Shown here: positions 49,352 to 59,241 of the stretch, one piece after another
Layout of the letters: each line of letters opens with the position of its first letter
Position numbering within the stretch: position 1 is the stretch's first letter
Source of the DNA: Candidatus Gastranaerophilales bacterium
Lineage (GTDB): Bacteria; Cyanobacteriota; Vampirovibrionia; Gastranaerophilales; Gastranaerophilaceae
Direction of reading: 5' to 3'
Assembly: GCA_944326905.1 (NCBI GenBank)
Contig: CALVFU010000001.1
Span: 152,954-216,953, forward strand
DNA length: 64,000 bases
Made by a program: the position numbers and the translations under genes
The notes under the pieces: model-generated
Database searches by the model: none
Seen by the model: only the letters and a program-made list of their open reading frames with translations
What the model was told of the DNA's origin: nothing

Positions 49352-51967
49352 TTATAAGATTAGGACAAGTTTAATATCATTGTCGGATACATCGATAACA
49401 AATTTTTCTTTATCGGCTCTTACTATATAACGTTCTTGTCCGTTTTCCGTATTTTCAGCTTTTCTTGCTTTAATTGTCGCAGGTATATTTCCTGGCTCAA
49501 AATCGTGTAAGTGCTTTATAACTCCGTTTTTCATTCCTAGTAATGCAATTTTATTATTATATGGTGCTATATATAATTCAGTTGAAAAATCTATCTTGCA
49601 GGTTGCATAAATATCTGCTTCCTCTTGAAAAGACTCATCGGTAGAGTTGCCGGCTGGATATTCCGTATTGGTAGTGGTTTCCTCTGGTAAAGCAGAAGGC
49701 AGTTCGATAGGTTTATCTTCCAGCTCTTCAACAGTCTCCAAAGTTTCTTCTGCATTTTTATTTTTATCAACACTGAAATCAATACCTAATGCTTTAAATT
49801 GTGCCTCAATATCGTCCATTGATGTAAAAATTGTAGTTGAAAAATCTTGTGTATCTTTGACTTTTTCTACGTCGGGTTTAATCAATTTAAATTCGGATAA
49901 GACATCATCATCTGTTTCAGCTTTATCGATTCCTTTTTGATTATTGATTAACTCCATTTCTTTTTCTATTGCTTTATCAATATCTTCATTAGATGGAATA
50001 TTTGCTTCTGGGGCATTAGGTTTTACAAAAGAAAATTCTTTAAATATTTCATCATTTGAGAAGTCAACATTTTCTAAATCTGGATACAAATTGTTATCTA
50101 AAACAACTAAATCATCTGCATTCTCCATGTCCTGCGGTTTGATAAGTGTAAATGCAAAGTCTTTTTCATTCTCATAGTATTGAATATTTTCTTCGTCTTC
50201 TTTTTCTTTTCTCAGCTGTGCTTCAAGTATTGCATCTTCAGACATTTCATAAGAAGTAATAGGGGAAAAGATTACATTAAGGTCAATATCATTAAATAAG
50301 ATGTTATCATTATTAATAATTTCATCTATTACTTTGTCACTTAGCATGGGATACTGTTTATCAAATTCTTCTACTGTATATTTTTCATTTGCTATAGCAT
50401 TATCAGGGCTGAAACTTGTCTGTTTAAGCAGTGACAGAGATAAATCTGCTTGAAGTTTAGCTTCAAGTGCTGCTACATCCTCATCTGTAAAGGACATGTT
50501 TTGAGTAGTAATAACTTCGTCTATTAACTCTTCAACTGGAGCTTCTTCAATTAATTCATCATCAGTTTCTTGTGTATCACTTAAGCTGTCTTTAGATAAG
50601 TCAGGTTCTTCCCTTTCGAGCTCTTGGGGCTGATTGCTGGTTTGATTATGAGTGATTGCTTCTGTTTGTGCAGTTTGTTCAGCTGCGTTTTCTTCAGAGA
50701 CGGGCGCGGTTTCATTGTTGTTATCAGAAGGTGTTTCTTCTTCATCCGCATCAACAAATGAAGCTAGAAACGCGTCGATATCTTCTTCGTCATCAGCATT
50801 ATCTGTTTTTTCTACTTCTTCAGCCTGTGTGATAATATTATCAGAAATAGTTTCAGTTGGTTGTTCTTGTACATTCTCAGGTGCTTGTGCTGGGGAAGGC
50901 TCAGCCGAAGCAATTGGACCTGAATATATTTCGTCTAAATTTATTATCGTTTGTTCTGGCTCTTCCGGCTCTTCTTCTTTATAGGCGGATGTATTTGCCG
51001 AACTATTGTTTTCTAGTTGAAATGAAGCTGTACTATAACTATTATAATTTAACTCCTCTATGTTTTTCAGCGGTGCTGCTTGTGAAATAAGTTTAGACTT
51101 AGCAGGGCGTTGGGCTTCTTTTTTTTCTTTTTCTGGCTGCTTTTTAGTTTTTTTGTCGTCTAAATCCAAATTTATTCCCATGTCTCCGCATAATTCATGC
51201 ATTCGGTCTTTGCCTTTTATGTATAAAAGAACTATTACCAGAATGATTGCTGCAGAGCTTATTAAAAAGTACAAAATTTCACTTGTGTGATTTTGTTTAG
51301 CATTTGAGGGGGTATAGTTATAAGTAGTCTGTGTTTGTACATTCGGACTTTGCGGATTTTGGTTTGTTTCAATAGGAATATTCTTTTCAACCGTATCTGT
51401 TTGCTCAAAGTTTTCATCTTCATACTTTTCTTCCGTATAGTTGGAATCCTCTTCAGTAAAGGTTTCCTCTGTCTCTGCTGTAGTATCTTCTACTGGCAGA
51501 TTTTCTTCTTCCTCAGGGATGGTTGTTTTTTTTGGTTGTGTGGTCTGTTGCTCCGCTTTTTTTTCTGCTTCTTTAAGATATTCATCATCAACTACTTTAC
51601 TTTCTGCGGAAAGAGAGATGCCGGAAGCCACTTTTATTGAAACTTTTGTATAACTACCCCCGCCGGTTGAAGATGGCAGCGTAGAAACTTTAACCAGTTG
51701 AATATTACTGTTATTTGGAGTATATCTGCTTTTTTCACCTTTGTCTAAGTTTGGCAGAATGATATTATAGTATGACCCGGATTTTACCGCTTTTATTGGG
51801 ACTGAATATCCTTTTTCTGTTATTATTGTGGCTGTTATATCTCCGCCGGACTCTTTGAATTGTATATCAATTATTTTATTATCAGGGCTTGCGGCGTATG
51901 ATAATGATACACTTAATATTACTGCTGCTGATAAAACGCAGACTCTCTTCTTTAAACAGCTATTCAT
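49352..51967 (-). CDS. Large acidic membrane protein with FimV/HubP-like topology
   Basis: 871 aa. Signal peptide (about 1-26, RVCVLSAAVILSVSLSYAAS), then a 90-residue beta-rich domain (IIDIQFKESGGDITATIITE, YYNIILPNLDKGEKSRYTPN, YTKVSIKVASG) that looks like an AMIN-type cell-envelope domain, a Thr/Glu-rich linker, one membrane helix near 232-252 (ILYFLISSAAIILVIVLLYI) and a roughly 600-residue very acidic, mostly disordered tail with short ordered bits, ending in a beta-rich 70-residue segment. Signal, periplasmic module, single helix and acidic cytosolic tail is the layout of FimV and HubP polar hubs; no LysM is visible, so homology is not claimed. Lies convergent with flagellin 2. Confidence 0.75.
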   Translation of the reverse strand: MNSCLKKRVCVLSAAVILSVSLSYAASPDNKIIDIQFKESGGDITATIITEKGYSVPIKAVKSGSYYNIILPNLDKGEKSRYTPNNSNIQLVKVSTLPSSTGGGSYTKVSIKVASGISLSAESKVVDDEYLKEAEKKAEQQTTQPKKTTIPEEEENLPVEDTTAETEETFTEEDSNYTEEKYEDENFEQTDTVEKNIPIETNQNPQSPNVQTQTTYNYTPSNAKQNHTSEILYFLISSAAIILVIVLLYIKGKDRMHELCGDMGINLDLDDKKTKKQPEKEKKEAQRPAKSKLISQAAPLKNIEELNYNSYSTASFQLENNSSANTSAYKEEEPEEPEQTIINLDEIYSGPIASAEPSPAQAPENVQEQPTETISDNIITQAEEVEKTDNADDEEDIDAFLASFVDADEEETPSDNNNETAPVSEENAAEQTAQTEAITHNQTSNQPQELEREEPDLSKDSLSDTQETDDELIEEAPVEELIDEVITTQNMSFTDEDVAALEAKLQADLSLSLLKQTSFSPDNAIANEKYTVEEFDKQYPMLSDKVIDEIINNDNILFNDIDLNVIFSPITSYEMSEDAILEAQLRKEKEDEENIQYYENEKDFAFTLIKPQDMENADDLVVLDNNLYPDLENVDFSNDEIFKEFSFVKPNAPEANIPSNEDIDKAIEKEMELINNQKGIDKAETDDDVLSEFKLIKPDVEKVKDTQDFSTTIFTSMDDIEAQFKALGIDFSVDKNKNAEETLETVEELEDKPIELPSALPEETTTNTEYPAGNSTDESFQEEADIYATCKIDFSTELYIAPYNNKIALLGMKNGVIKHLHDFEPGNIPATIKARKAENTENGQERYIVRADKEKFVIDVSDNDIKLVLIL

Positions 51968-52023
51968 ATTTTAATTGTACCACAATACTTGTATATTGTG
52001 TATATTTGTAAAGAAATTTTTGC

Positions 52024-52052
52024 TTGATGAAATTAAATAAAATATTTATACT
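52024..52052 (+). promoter_or_regulatory. Sigma-70-type promoter for the 52082 gene
   Basis: TTGATG, 17-base spacer, TATACT, 30 bases before the ATG. Confidence 0.75.
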
Positions 52053-52081
52053 TAATATATATATAACAATGGAGGATTATT

Positions 52082-52351
52082 ATGACACAAATTAACAGTA
52101 ACCAATTTGCACAAATGTTCCATGACGTTTTTGGGGCAGCTAAGATTACTAAAACAGAGGCAGAAGCTAAAGGGCTTGATGTGTCCAATATTGACGGACA
52201 GCAAATTAATGCGGCGGATGCATATGAAGACAAAGATATGCAGGAATATGTTATTGCACAGTATAATGCTGATATGGAGACGCTGGATGAAATTCCTGAG
52301 GAGGATGAAGAACTAGGTGCTGCCGAAGGCGGAACAAAAGCAGATGTGTAA
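52082..52351 (+). CDS. Small acidic hypothetical protein, 89 aa
   Basis: ATG after TGGAGG. Starts MTQINSNQFAQMFHDVFGAA; GLDVSNIDGQQINAADAYED and an acidic Glu/Asp-rich tail (DEIPEEDEELGAAEGG). Clear promoter, ribosome site and terminator make it a well-expressed monocistronic gene. One DxDG-like stretch (NIDGQQINAAD) could bind a metal but is not a full EF-hand. Family unknown. Confidence 0.82.
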   Translation: MTQINSNQFAQMFHDVFGAAKITKTEAEAKGLDVSNIDGQQINAADAYEDKDMQEYVIAQYNADMETLDEIPEEDEELGAAEGGTKADV

Positions 52352-52370
52352 TTTTAACTAATTTATTATT

Positions 52371-52408
52371 AAATAAAATACCTGTATCATTACAGGTATT
52401 TTATTTTA
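52371..52408. terminator. Bidirectional terminator
   Basis: Perfect 16-bp stem AAATAAAATACCTGTA and complement, loop TCAT, T-rich both ways. The stop codon of the minus-strand gene is inside it. Confidence 0.9.
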
Positions 52409-52868
52409 CTAAGAATTCTCCATTTGCAAGCGGCAGATTTAATTTTTGTGGGTCATATACTTGTAAAATATAACGCCCGGGCTGGTGAAGAACAAAGTAA
52501 TCTGTTTGATAATATACTTCATCTTTCATTAATCTATAATCTTTTACACGTACCATTTCATATCCGCCATGTGCTATATTGTCTCCTGTTTTAAAAACTT
52601 GGACCCTGATAAAATCGTTTTTTAGTCTTTTTTTTGAGAAAAACATATAATAAATTTTTTCTCCGCTTCTAAATGTTGACACAGGCTGTAATATGGTTTC
52701 CTCTGTTATAGGGCGGTTGTTAAAGCATACAAAACATTGCTGTTTTATCCAGCCGGAACAAAAAATCAATGCTATAAAACATACTATAAAAGATTTTAAT
52801 GATAAATTATTCTTCAAGTTTCTTAATTTTTTCGTCAATTGTTTCAAGCATGCGCTCATCATCTTCAA
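52401..52868 (-). CDS. Hypothetical exported protein
   Basis: 155 aa as the longest frame, but this start lies 62 bases inside the upstream TPR gene and has no good ribosome site; TTG at 52817 (product KNNLSLKSFIVCFIALIFCS onwards) would begin just before the TPR stop and expose a signal peptide. The mature part is beta-rich (IYYMFFSKKRLKNDFIRVQV, YYQTDYFVLHQPGRYILQVY), an Ig-like or carbohydrate-binding-like fold by appearance only. Translationally coupled to the TPR gene. Start uncertain. Confidence 0.7.
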   Translation of the reverse strand: MKMMSACLKQLTKKLRNLKNNLSLKSFIVCFIALIFCSGWIKQQCFVCFNNRPITEETILQPVSTFRSGEKIYYMFFSKKRLKNDFIRVQVFKTGDNIAHGGYEMVRVKDYRLMKDEVYYQTDYFVLHQPGRYILQVYDPQKLNLPLANGEFLVK

Positions 52869-54840
52869 AACCTTTATATAGTGTGTAATTTTCTATGGCA
52901 TTAAATTTGTCTCCTATGTTTTCATACGCTTCACCCAGAGCGTAGTAGCAGTATGGGTAATCAGGAGTTAGTTTTATTACTGTTTCAAAGCATTTTATAC
53001 TGTCTTTATCTCTTTTCATTTTTAAATATATGAGTCCAAGATTAAACCATCCGTTTGCATATTCAGGATTAACTTCAACTGCGTGTTCATAAAAAAGTGC
53101 AGCTCTTTCTTCGTTTCCAAGTAAATTATAAATATTGCCAATCTTAAGCATAGTTAAGCTGTCAGAGGGTTTTATAATTGTTGCTTTTGTGTAACAATCT
53201 ACGGCTTCATTGTATTTTCCTGATTGGTAATATTCGTTGCCTTTTTTAATTAATTCGTCGTAGTTTCCGTTTTCTAAGGTTTGGTTCTGTAAATTTTCAG
53301 CTGCTTCAGTTGTTTTAGTTTGGGCTGCAGAGTCGGTTGAAGAGGTTACTTTTGCTTCTTCTTTGGGCAGAGTAGATTCAAATTCTTTATAAATTTTGTA
53401 ATACTCCGTGTTGTCAGGTTCTTTTTCAAGTGCTAATTTATAATTATCCTCAGCAAGTTCTGTAAGCCCCATAGCTTTAGATGCTTCTGCAATGCCAAAA
53501 TAGGCTGAGCCTTCCTCCGGGCTGTCTCTTAGTGCATCTTTAAAATACAGTGTCGCTTGTGCGTAGTCAAGCCTGTCTAATAAATAATATCCGTATGCAA
53601 TTTGTGCTGATACAAGGTTCTTTGCAATTCGATCATTTTCTTTTACAAGCAGTAAATCTTTATATAAATCAATTGCTGCAGGATAATTTTTCTGTGCGTG
53701 CAGTACAAGTGCTTTGTTTGCTTTTACGTCAAAATCCTCTGGAGCGCTCTGCAGGACTAAATCATAGTATTTTAAGGCGTTTGCATAATCCTTATTCTCG
53801 TGGTAATAACGCGCTAAAAGCTTTTGTGTATCAATATTAGCAGGAGCTTTTAGATAAGCTTTTTCCAGATTTAACAGCGCAAGAGCATCTTTGCCTGTTT
53901 CTTTATAAACCAGTCCTAGATTCTTAAATGCTGCGGCATCTTCAGGAAAGGCTTCAATGTATTCTTTATAAGCTGCTATTGCTTCTTCGTATTTACCCAT
54001 ATTACCTAGCAAATTAGCATAATCAAATTTTAGACCCGTAAGTTTGGGGTTGAGCTCAAATGTTTTATTAAAAGCACTTAGTGCTTCTTCTTTTTTATCA
54101 AGATTTTGGTAAGATAAAGCCAAGTCTGCCCAGGCTAATGTATTTGTATCATCTTTAGAAACTGCTGTCTGCAGCATTTGTACTGCACTATCGTATTTTT
54201 TTGTATTGTATAATGCTACACCGTATCTGAAATAATCTTTAAAATTTGACGGGTAGTTTTTATACAGTTTATTATAAATATCGCATGCCTTTTCATATTC
54301 TTTTATTGCAAGGTATGAATTAGCAAGATTTTCGTTAGCTTCCAGGTGTTCAGGGTACGCGGACAAAAACGTATTATAATAATCTATTGCAGATTTATAA
54401 TCTTTAGAAATATATTTTACATTTGCAAGATTAAGGTAGTTATATTTGTAGCTTGGAAATATTTCTGTTCCTTTTGCATAAGCTTCAAACGCTGCATCAT
54501 AGTTTTGCAGTGTTTGCTGCAAGCCGCCGATACTTATATAAATAAATGCGTCATTAGGCTGGAGTTTTAGAGCTTTATTATACGCATTAAGCGCCGCATT
54601 ATAGTCTCCTGTTTCAGTATAAAGACCTGCAATTTTTGTGTATAACATTGCATCGTCGCCATTGATTTCAAGGGCTTTATTTATTATATTTATTGCCTGA
54701 GTATAGTTATGCTTATATTCGTATCCGCACGCTTCCTGATATAATTCGTGAGCTTCTTTACTCATTTTTGCTTCAGTAACACCCGCTGCGGTGATACTAA
54801 ACATTAATATTAAAGCTGCTGCATAACTAATATATTTCAT
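52807..54840 (-). CDS. Exported TPR-repeat protein
   Basis: 677 aa, ATG after GAGGAT. Signal peptide (KYISYAAALILMFSITAAGV). About sixteen tetratricopeptide repeats with the usual W/Y-x3-G-x-A...P pattern, for example NYTQAINIINKALEINGDDA, DYNAALNAYNKALKLQPNDA, KYDSAVQMLQTAVSKDDTNT, KYEEAIAAYKEYIEAFPEDA, ALEKEPDNTEYYK; a Thr/Glu-rich break near 495-520 separates two blocks. Periplasmic or surface scaffold for protein partners. Upstream of the exported hypothetical gene and 21 bases after the AsmA-like gene, so likely one envelope-related operon. Confidence 0.9.
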   Translation of the reverse strand: MKYISYAAALILMFSITAAGVTEAKMSKEAHELYQEACGYEYKHNYTQAINIINKALEINGDDAMLYTKIAGLYTETGDYNAALNAYNKALKLQPNDAFIYISIGGLQQTLQNYDAAFEAYAKGTEIFPSYKYNYLNLANVKYISKDYKSAIDYYNTFLSAYPEHLEANENLANSYLAIKEYEKACDIYNKLYKNYPSNFKDYFRYGVALYNTKKYDSAVQMLQTAVSKDDTNTLAWADLALSYQNLDKKEEALSAFNKTFELNPKLTGLKFDYANLLGNMGKYEEAIAAYKEYIEAFPEDAAAFKNLGLVYKETGKDALALLNLEKAYLKAPANIDTQKLLARYYHENKDYANALKYYDLVLQSAPEDFDVKANKALVLHAQKNYPAAIDLYKDLLLVKENDRIAKNLVSAQIAYGYYLLDRLDYAQATLYFKDALRDSPEEGSAYFGIAEASKAMGLTELAEDNYKLALEKEPDNTEYYKIYKEFESTLPKEEAKVTSSTDSAAQTKTTEAAENLQNQTLENGNYDELIKKGNEYYQSGKYNEAVDCYTKATIIKPSDSLTMLKIGNIYNLLGNEERAALFYEHAVEVNPEYANGWFNLGLIYLKMKRDKDSIKCFETVIKLTPDYPYCYYALGEAYENIGDKFNAIENYTLYKGFEDDERMLETIDEKIKKLEE

Positions 54841-54861
54841 AATTATCCTCTTCTTTTAAAT

Positions 54862-57800
54862 TTATTTCTGTTTTTTAAAAATGCCTTTTATACCGTTCAA
54901 TATATTTTTCCCTGTGTTGACTATTTCTTTAACGGCTCCGGCTTTTTCCTGTGCGGTTTCATTGAATAGCTCAGGATGTTGTTCCATTTCTTCAAGAGTT
55001 CTTTGTTTGATATATGAGTTTGCATTATCAATATCACTTTGCAGAACAAGCCATTTGAAAGATTTTACCAACGAAAGAGGTTTAGCAACATCTCCCCTTG
55101 CTATAACTTGGAACTTTGTCGCATTATAATCAGAATACTCTTCACTAAAATGAGGAATTGCATCCATTTCTTCAGGAGAAACCGTTTCACAGAATAAGGA
55201 ATATAAGCCTAATGTTGCGATACTCATTATGGAAGATCCAGTTTTTGTTTGTATCATGTTTACAGGGTTAAGCATTGCTATAGGTCCAAGCATATCGGAT
55301 ATTGTTGACGCAAGACGTCCTCTTATTTGTAAATCAGCAGTATTTGCCAATATGTCAAAGATACCTTCTATATTGAGGCACATTATTTCTCCAAGGGATG
55401 TAATCGGTTCAATGGAGGCAGTCCCGTTCTTTAAAACGATATGCCCTTTTAGTTCGTCAAAGTGAGACGTGTTAACAGAGAGCAGGTCATTTATGACACC
55501 GCCTAAGGATGTTTGGAAAAATTCAGACTCTCTGATATTAGGCGCTAATATTAAATTTTCTAGTCTTCCGAATGGTCCAAGCTGCCCGTCAACAAGAGTA
55601 AAATCAACTATTCCGTTTAAAGATTGCATCTGCTCTTCGTAAGAACTGCCTTTTAGTGATACATCAGCATTAAAACTTGCTGTTCCTGTCAGTGTATCTT
55701 TCATATTTGCAAGACCAAGCAGTGATTTTTCTACATTAAATCCATTGCCGTTTACATTGACATTAAGCAGTGTATTTATAAGATTCATTGACGCACTTCC
55801 TCTTAGAGTGCCATCAAAAGCGTTTGCGATAATATTTGTTACATAAAGAATATTATTTTTCATAAGTAAATTACAGGTAATATTATTTGCATTAATTCCG
55901 CCTGTTTTGACCTGCTTAATATTAACTGCTCCGTCTCTGATTTCAACAGGGATATCAGTGTTTGCCGCGGATGATACAGTTTTAACCCCAGTTTGTGGAA
56001 TAAGTTTCATTGCAGTATCTGATACTGCTATTACTCTGTCTAAATCTATATAATCAGACTCCAGCCTCAAATTGTTTACTATAATATTTGCTGCCGGTAA
56101 AAGGCTGATTTGTGAATACAGCTGTATTACAGAGTCATTAAGATTAACATCTGCCGCTCTTATTTCCAATGTATTGCCTTTAAAATCAAGTATTACATTT
56201 TTAATCTTGGTGTAGATTGATGGCAGGTTTATATTTTTTATGTCAAAACGTCCTTTATACCTTGGAGAAGCAAATGCTCCGTATGTGAATAAGTGTCCGC
56301 CTATTGTAAAACCTGAATTGCTTAAACCTTGAACTGAGCCGCTCAAGTCCCCGTTTGTTTTGATTTTTAGGACATTAATATGCGGTGATGATTTTAGACC
56401 TGTAAGTGTTCCTGATAATTCTAGAACTTCGTTGTATTTTGTAATAATTTTATCTGGATTTTTTTCATCAGGTGTTTCTGTTTTTATGTAAATACCAGAG
56501 TCATGTATCTTTATTCTGTCCTGCTTAAAGTCTATTATAGACTTAATTGCAGTTTTTTTGCCTGATAGTATGTTAAGATGGATTGGAGTCAAATAATTAC
56601 TGCTGTTAGTGTCAATTGATATATCTAGAGTTTGTTTTTTCTTGTCTCCGCTAACTGCGGCTTTTACAGGTATAACTCCTTTTGCATCAATAAACGGTGC
56701 AGCTGCACTTCCGCCCAGCTGTTTTATTCCTTCTGCCGTCAAATTACCGTCTACAAGAATATTAAAATCAGGATTTGAAAGATAATCAGTAATTCCTCCT
56801 GATAAGGTTATATTTGAAGTATTGTTAATTTTTAGTACTGAAGGCTCGATTGTTATATCTTTTTTGTCTATGTTAATTGTAGACTTGTCACAGGTAATTA
56901 TTGATGTGGATTGTGGAATGGTTACTTTAAATCCTGTATTTGAAATTTTTCCTGTAATATTTTTCAAGTCGCTTACAAAGTTTCCTTCAAACAAATTGTT
57001 GGTAAGTTTTATTCTGTTTGTATTTTCATACATTACAAAATTTCTCAAACCGATATTTATATTGCTTACAGCTTTTTTTAATTCTCCTTTTAAGTTTATA
57101 TCTGCAAATATATCGCCGGATATTATATCAATAGATTTTTTTAAATCAGCAGGGGCAAAAGATTTAAATAGAGGCGCGAGTGGTAATTTCTCAAGGTATA
57201 CATTTATATCAGCTACAGATTTTTCATTAATTGTACCGTGTATTTTAATGTCTGTTCCGTTAATTGTTGCTCCCGTATTTTTTATTTCAAGCATGTTATT
57301 GCTTAAATCGATTAATGAATTAAAGTTCATAAAATTTAAGTTGTATTTTTTGTTTACTATTCCGGCGTCTTTAATTGTCACATTACCTAAAGATTTTAAA
57401 GTCTTCAGGTTAGTTCTAAACTGAGTATCAGCTGTTATGTATCCATAGCCTGCAAAGAGATTTAAATCATTTTTTACTCTTAACGTGTCAAGAACAGCTT
57501 TTGCAAGAATTATTACATCATTGAAATAAATTTTATCACTTTTTATTTTTAAATCTGCTAATTTATTATGCCCGTAATTTATAAGACCTTGAATATTTAC
57601 TGACTGTTTATCCTTTATTACCAAATTTGTGTCGATGTCTGCTTTTGTGCCTCTAGTGCAAATTTTGATATATGATGGAGGAAGTTCTATTCCTGAAAGA
57701 TTTAGTGTTAAATTTTCAAGATTTAACTTTCCATAAGTTAAGATGGTGTTTTTCCTTTGGCGGATTTTCATATCAATGTTGATATTGCCTTTTGGATTAT

Positions 57801-58584
57801 AATCTCTATATAGTAAGACAGGGTTTACAAAGGGAATGTCAATTATTTCTTGCGGGTCATCATCTTTATCAAGCTTTGTTGCTTTAGGGAGTAAACAATC
57901 CAGGTTTATATTTGCCAGAATATTTGGATTGTTGTCGCTCATTAATTGTGAATTTGTTTTTACTTTAAAGCTTTTTCCGTTATAGCCCAGTATTAAATTT
58001 TCACCTTTTAGGGCAAGAAAATGTGCGGATTTTAAATCATTTATCTTTGCCTGGTAATTTGTTATCTTAACTGCCGGAACATTTATTCTTATAGGCAGAG
58101 GTATTTTTGAGGCATGTTTTTCTGCTTGAGCGTCTGCCTGCAGCAGTTTTTGTTCTATTTTGTCATCGGAATCATTGAGGATAGATTCAATAAGTGTAAT
58201 TATTTTAAAATGCTTCCCGTTTTGGATTTCAAGGTTAATTATAGGCGAATCAATTTCAGCACAGGAAACTTTTATACATAATACCAGCAAGTGAGGCAAA
58301 GATATACGAGTTTTAATTTTATTTGCACTGGTTAAAAGAGAACCGTCTGGGAGTTTAACAGATAAGTCTTCAGCCTGCAATCCGATTGCAAGCAGCGGGG
58401 TGGTAATTATTTGTGCGTTTTCAAAGTTTACATCTAGTTTAGAGTACTCTTGGGCTAACTGTTGAATTTGGGGTTTATATTGATTTAAGTCGATGGCTTT
58501 TGGCAGTACGAATATAAAAGCCAAGTATAAAAGCAGGATAAGTATACCTGATACAATCCCAAACCACTTAAAAAATATTTTCAT
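54862..58584 (-). CDS. AsmA-like envelope protein
   Basis: 1,240 aa from ATG 58584 (GAGG five bases upstream); the 15-residue longer version lacks a site. N-terminal membrane anchor (FFKWFGIVSGILILLLYLAF), then AsmA-type N-domain (QLAQEYSKLDVNFENAQIIT, PLLAIGLQAEDLSVKLPDGS) and a long beta-rich body with repeated ik-GtvnexsvAdINVYLe-like strands, ending with the conserved AsmA C-terminal segment (LNGIVDFTLVDGQLGPFGRL, LNIEGIFDILANTADLQIRG, LASTISDMLGPIAMLNPVNM). AsmA/TamB/YhdP proteins form grooves that carry phospholipids between membranes, which implies a diderm envelope. Head of the envelope cluster with the TPR gene. Confidence 0.88.
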   Translation of the reverse strand: MKIFFKWFGIVSGILILLLYLAFIFVLPKAIDLNQYKPQIQQLAQEYSKLDVNFENAQIITTPLLAIGLQAEDLSVKLPDGSLLTSANKIKTRISLPHLLVLCIKVSCAEIDSPIINLEIQNGKHFKIITLIESILNDSDDKIEQKLLQADAQAEKHASKIPLPIRINVPAVKITNYQAKINDLKSAHFLALKGENLILGYNGKSFKVKTNSQLMSDNNPNILANINLDCLLPKATKLDKDDDPQEIIDIPFVNPVLLYRDYNPKGNINIDMKIRQRKNTILTYGKLNLENLTLNLSGIELPPSYIKICTRGTKADIDTNLVIKDKQSVNIQGLINYGHNKLADLKIKSDKIYFNDVIILAKAVLDTLRVKNDLNLFAGYGYITADTQFRTNLKTLKSLGNVTIKDAGIVNKKYNLNFMNFNSLIDLSNNMLEIKNTGATINGTDIKIHGTINEKSVADINVYLEKLPLAPLFKSFAPADLKKSIDIISGDIFADINLKGELKKAVSNINIGLRNFVMYENTNRIKLTNNLFEGNFVSDLKNITGKISNTGFKVTIPQSTSIITCDKSTINIDKKDITIEPSVLKINNTSNITLSGGITDYLSNPDFNILVDGNLTAEGIKQLGGSAAAPFIDAKGVIPVKAAVSGDKKKQTLDISIDTNSSNYLTPIHLNILSGKKTAIKSIIDFKQDRIKIHDSGIYIKTETPDEKNPDKIITKYNEVLELSGTLTGLKSSPHINVLKIKTNGDLSGSVQGLSNSGFTIGGHLFTYGAFASPRYKGRFDIKNINLPSIYTKIKNVILDFKGNTLEIRAADVNLNDSVIQLYSQISLLPAANIIVNNLRLESDYIDLDRVIAVSDTAMKLIPQTGVKTVSSAANTDIPVEIRDGAVNIKQVKTGGINANNITCNLLMKNNILYVTNIIANAFDGTLRGSASMNLINTLLNVNVNGNGFNVEKSLLGLANMKDTLTGTASFNADVSLKGSSYEEQMQSLNGIVDFTLVDGQLGPFGRLENLILAPNIRESEFFQTSLGGVINDLLSVNTSHFDELKGHIVLKNGTASIEPITSLGEIMCLNIEGIFDILANTADLQIRGRLASTISDMLGPIAMLNPVNMIQTKTGSSIMSIATLGLYSLFCETVSPEEMDAIPHFSEEYSDYNATKFQVIARGDVAKPLSLVKSFKWLVLQSDIDNANSYIKQRTLEEMEQHPELFNETAQEKAGAVKEIVNTGKNILNGIKGIFKKQK

Positions 58585-58686
58585 AATTACCTCGCCTAAC
58601 CTCTTATTATATATAGGATAGTAGCACAAAAAAACATTATCAACAAGCTATCAAATTTAATAAAAACACAGATTTTAGATAGAGTT

Positions 58687-59241
58687 CTATAATTCAAGAT
58701 AGAGTGCTTTATTTAAAATTCTGTCATTTCTAAAGTAGCTTTCATAGAAAATTGCTTTTTTGACACGTTCGTACCAGTCATCATAACTTTCTCTGTAATT
58801 TGTAATATTTTTATTTATATAGTGGATGGTAATTACGCCTCTATGACCTTTTGCAGCCCGCAGTATTTCACATTGAGGAACAAGTTTGTTATAGAACCCG
58901 GTACAGCGAATTGCAATTGCATCATTTGACAAGTTTTTAATAAATGTATAATTTGATGTGGGATTCTGTTTTTGATTTTGACCGATGACAGAGGAAAGAA
59001 GCTCTCGCGCAGTTCTGATATAATGATTATAGGCGTGAATAATTACTGTTTCTTCCCACTTGGAAGAAGTCTGACCTGATGGGACATATTGAATAATGCT
59101 TTCATTTAGTGATTGCTTGTAGTATACAGGTTCCCACAATTCTCCGTCCGGGTAGTTTATTATAACGGTTTCATATGCAAAAACGCACATGCCGATAATG
59201 AAAATTACAAATGAGCTAGTAAATAAAAGGACTTTTTTCAT
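58687..59241 (-). CDS. Hypothetical exported protein, 184 aa
   Basis: ATG overlaps the nif3-like stop region by 26 bases, with AAGGGAT upstream. Signal peptide KKVLLFTSSFVIFIIGMCVF. Mature part ETVIINYPDGELWEPVYYKQ, YVPSGQTSSKWEETVIIHAY, IAIRCTGFYNKLVPQCEILR, RVKKAIFYESYF. The GQTSSKWEETVIIHAYN stretch is reminiscent of small periplasmic proteins of unknown function. Two Cys in the mature part could form a disulfide. Family not assigned. Confidence 0.78.
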   Translation of the reverse strand: MKKVLLFTSSFVIFIIGMCVFAYETVIINYPDGELWEPVYYKQSLNESIIQYVPSGQTSSKWEETVIIHAYNHYIRTARELLSSVIGQNQKQNPTSNYTFIKNLSNDAIAIRCTGFYNKLVPQCEILRAAKGHRGVITIHYINKNITNYRESYDDWYERVKKAIFYESYFRNDRILNKALYLEL

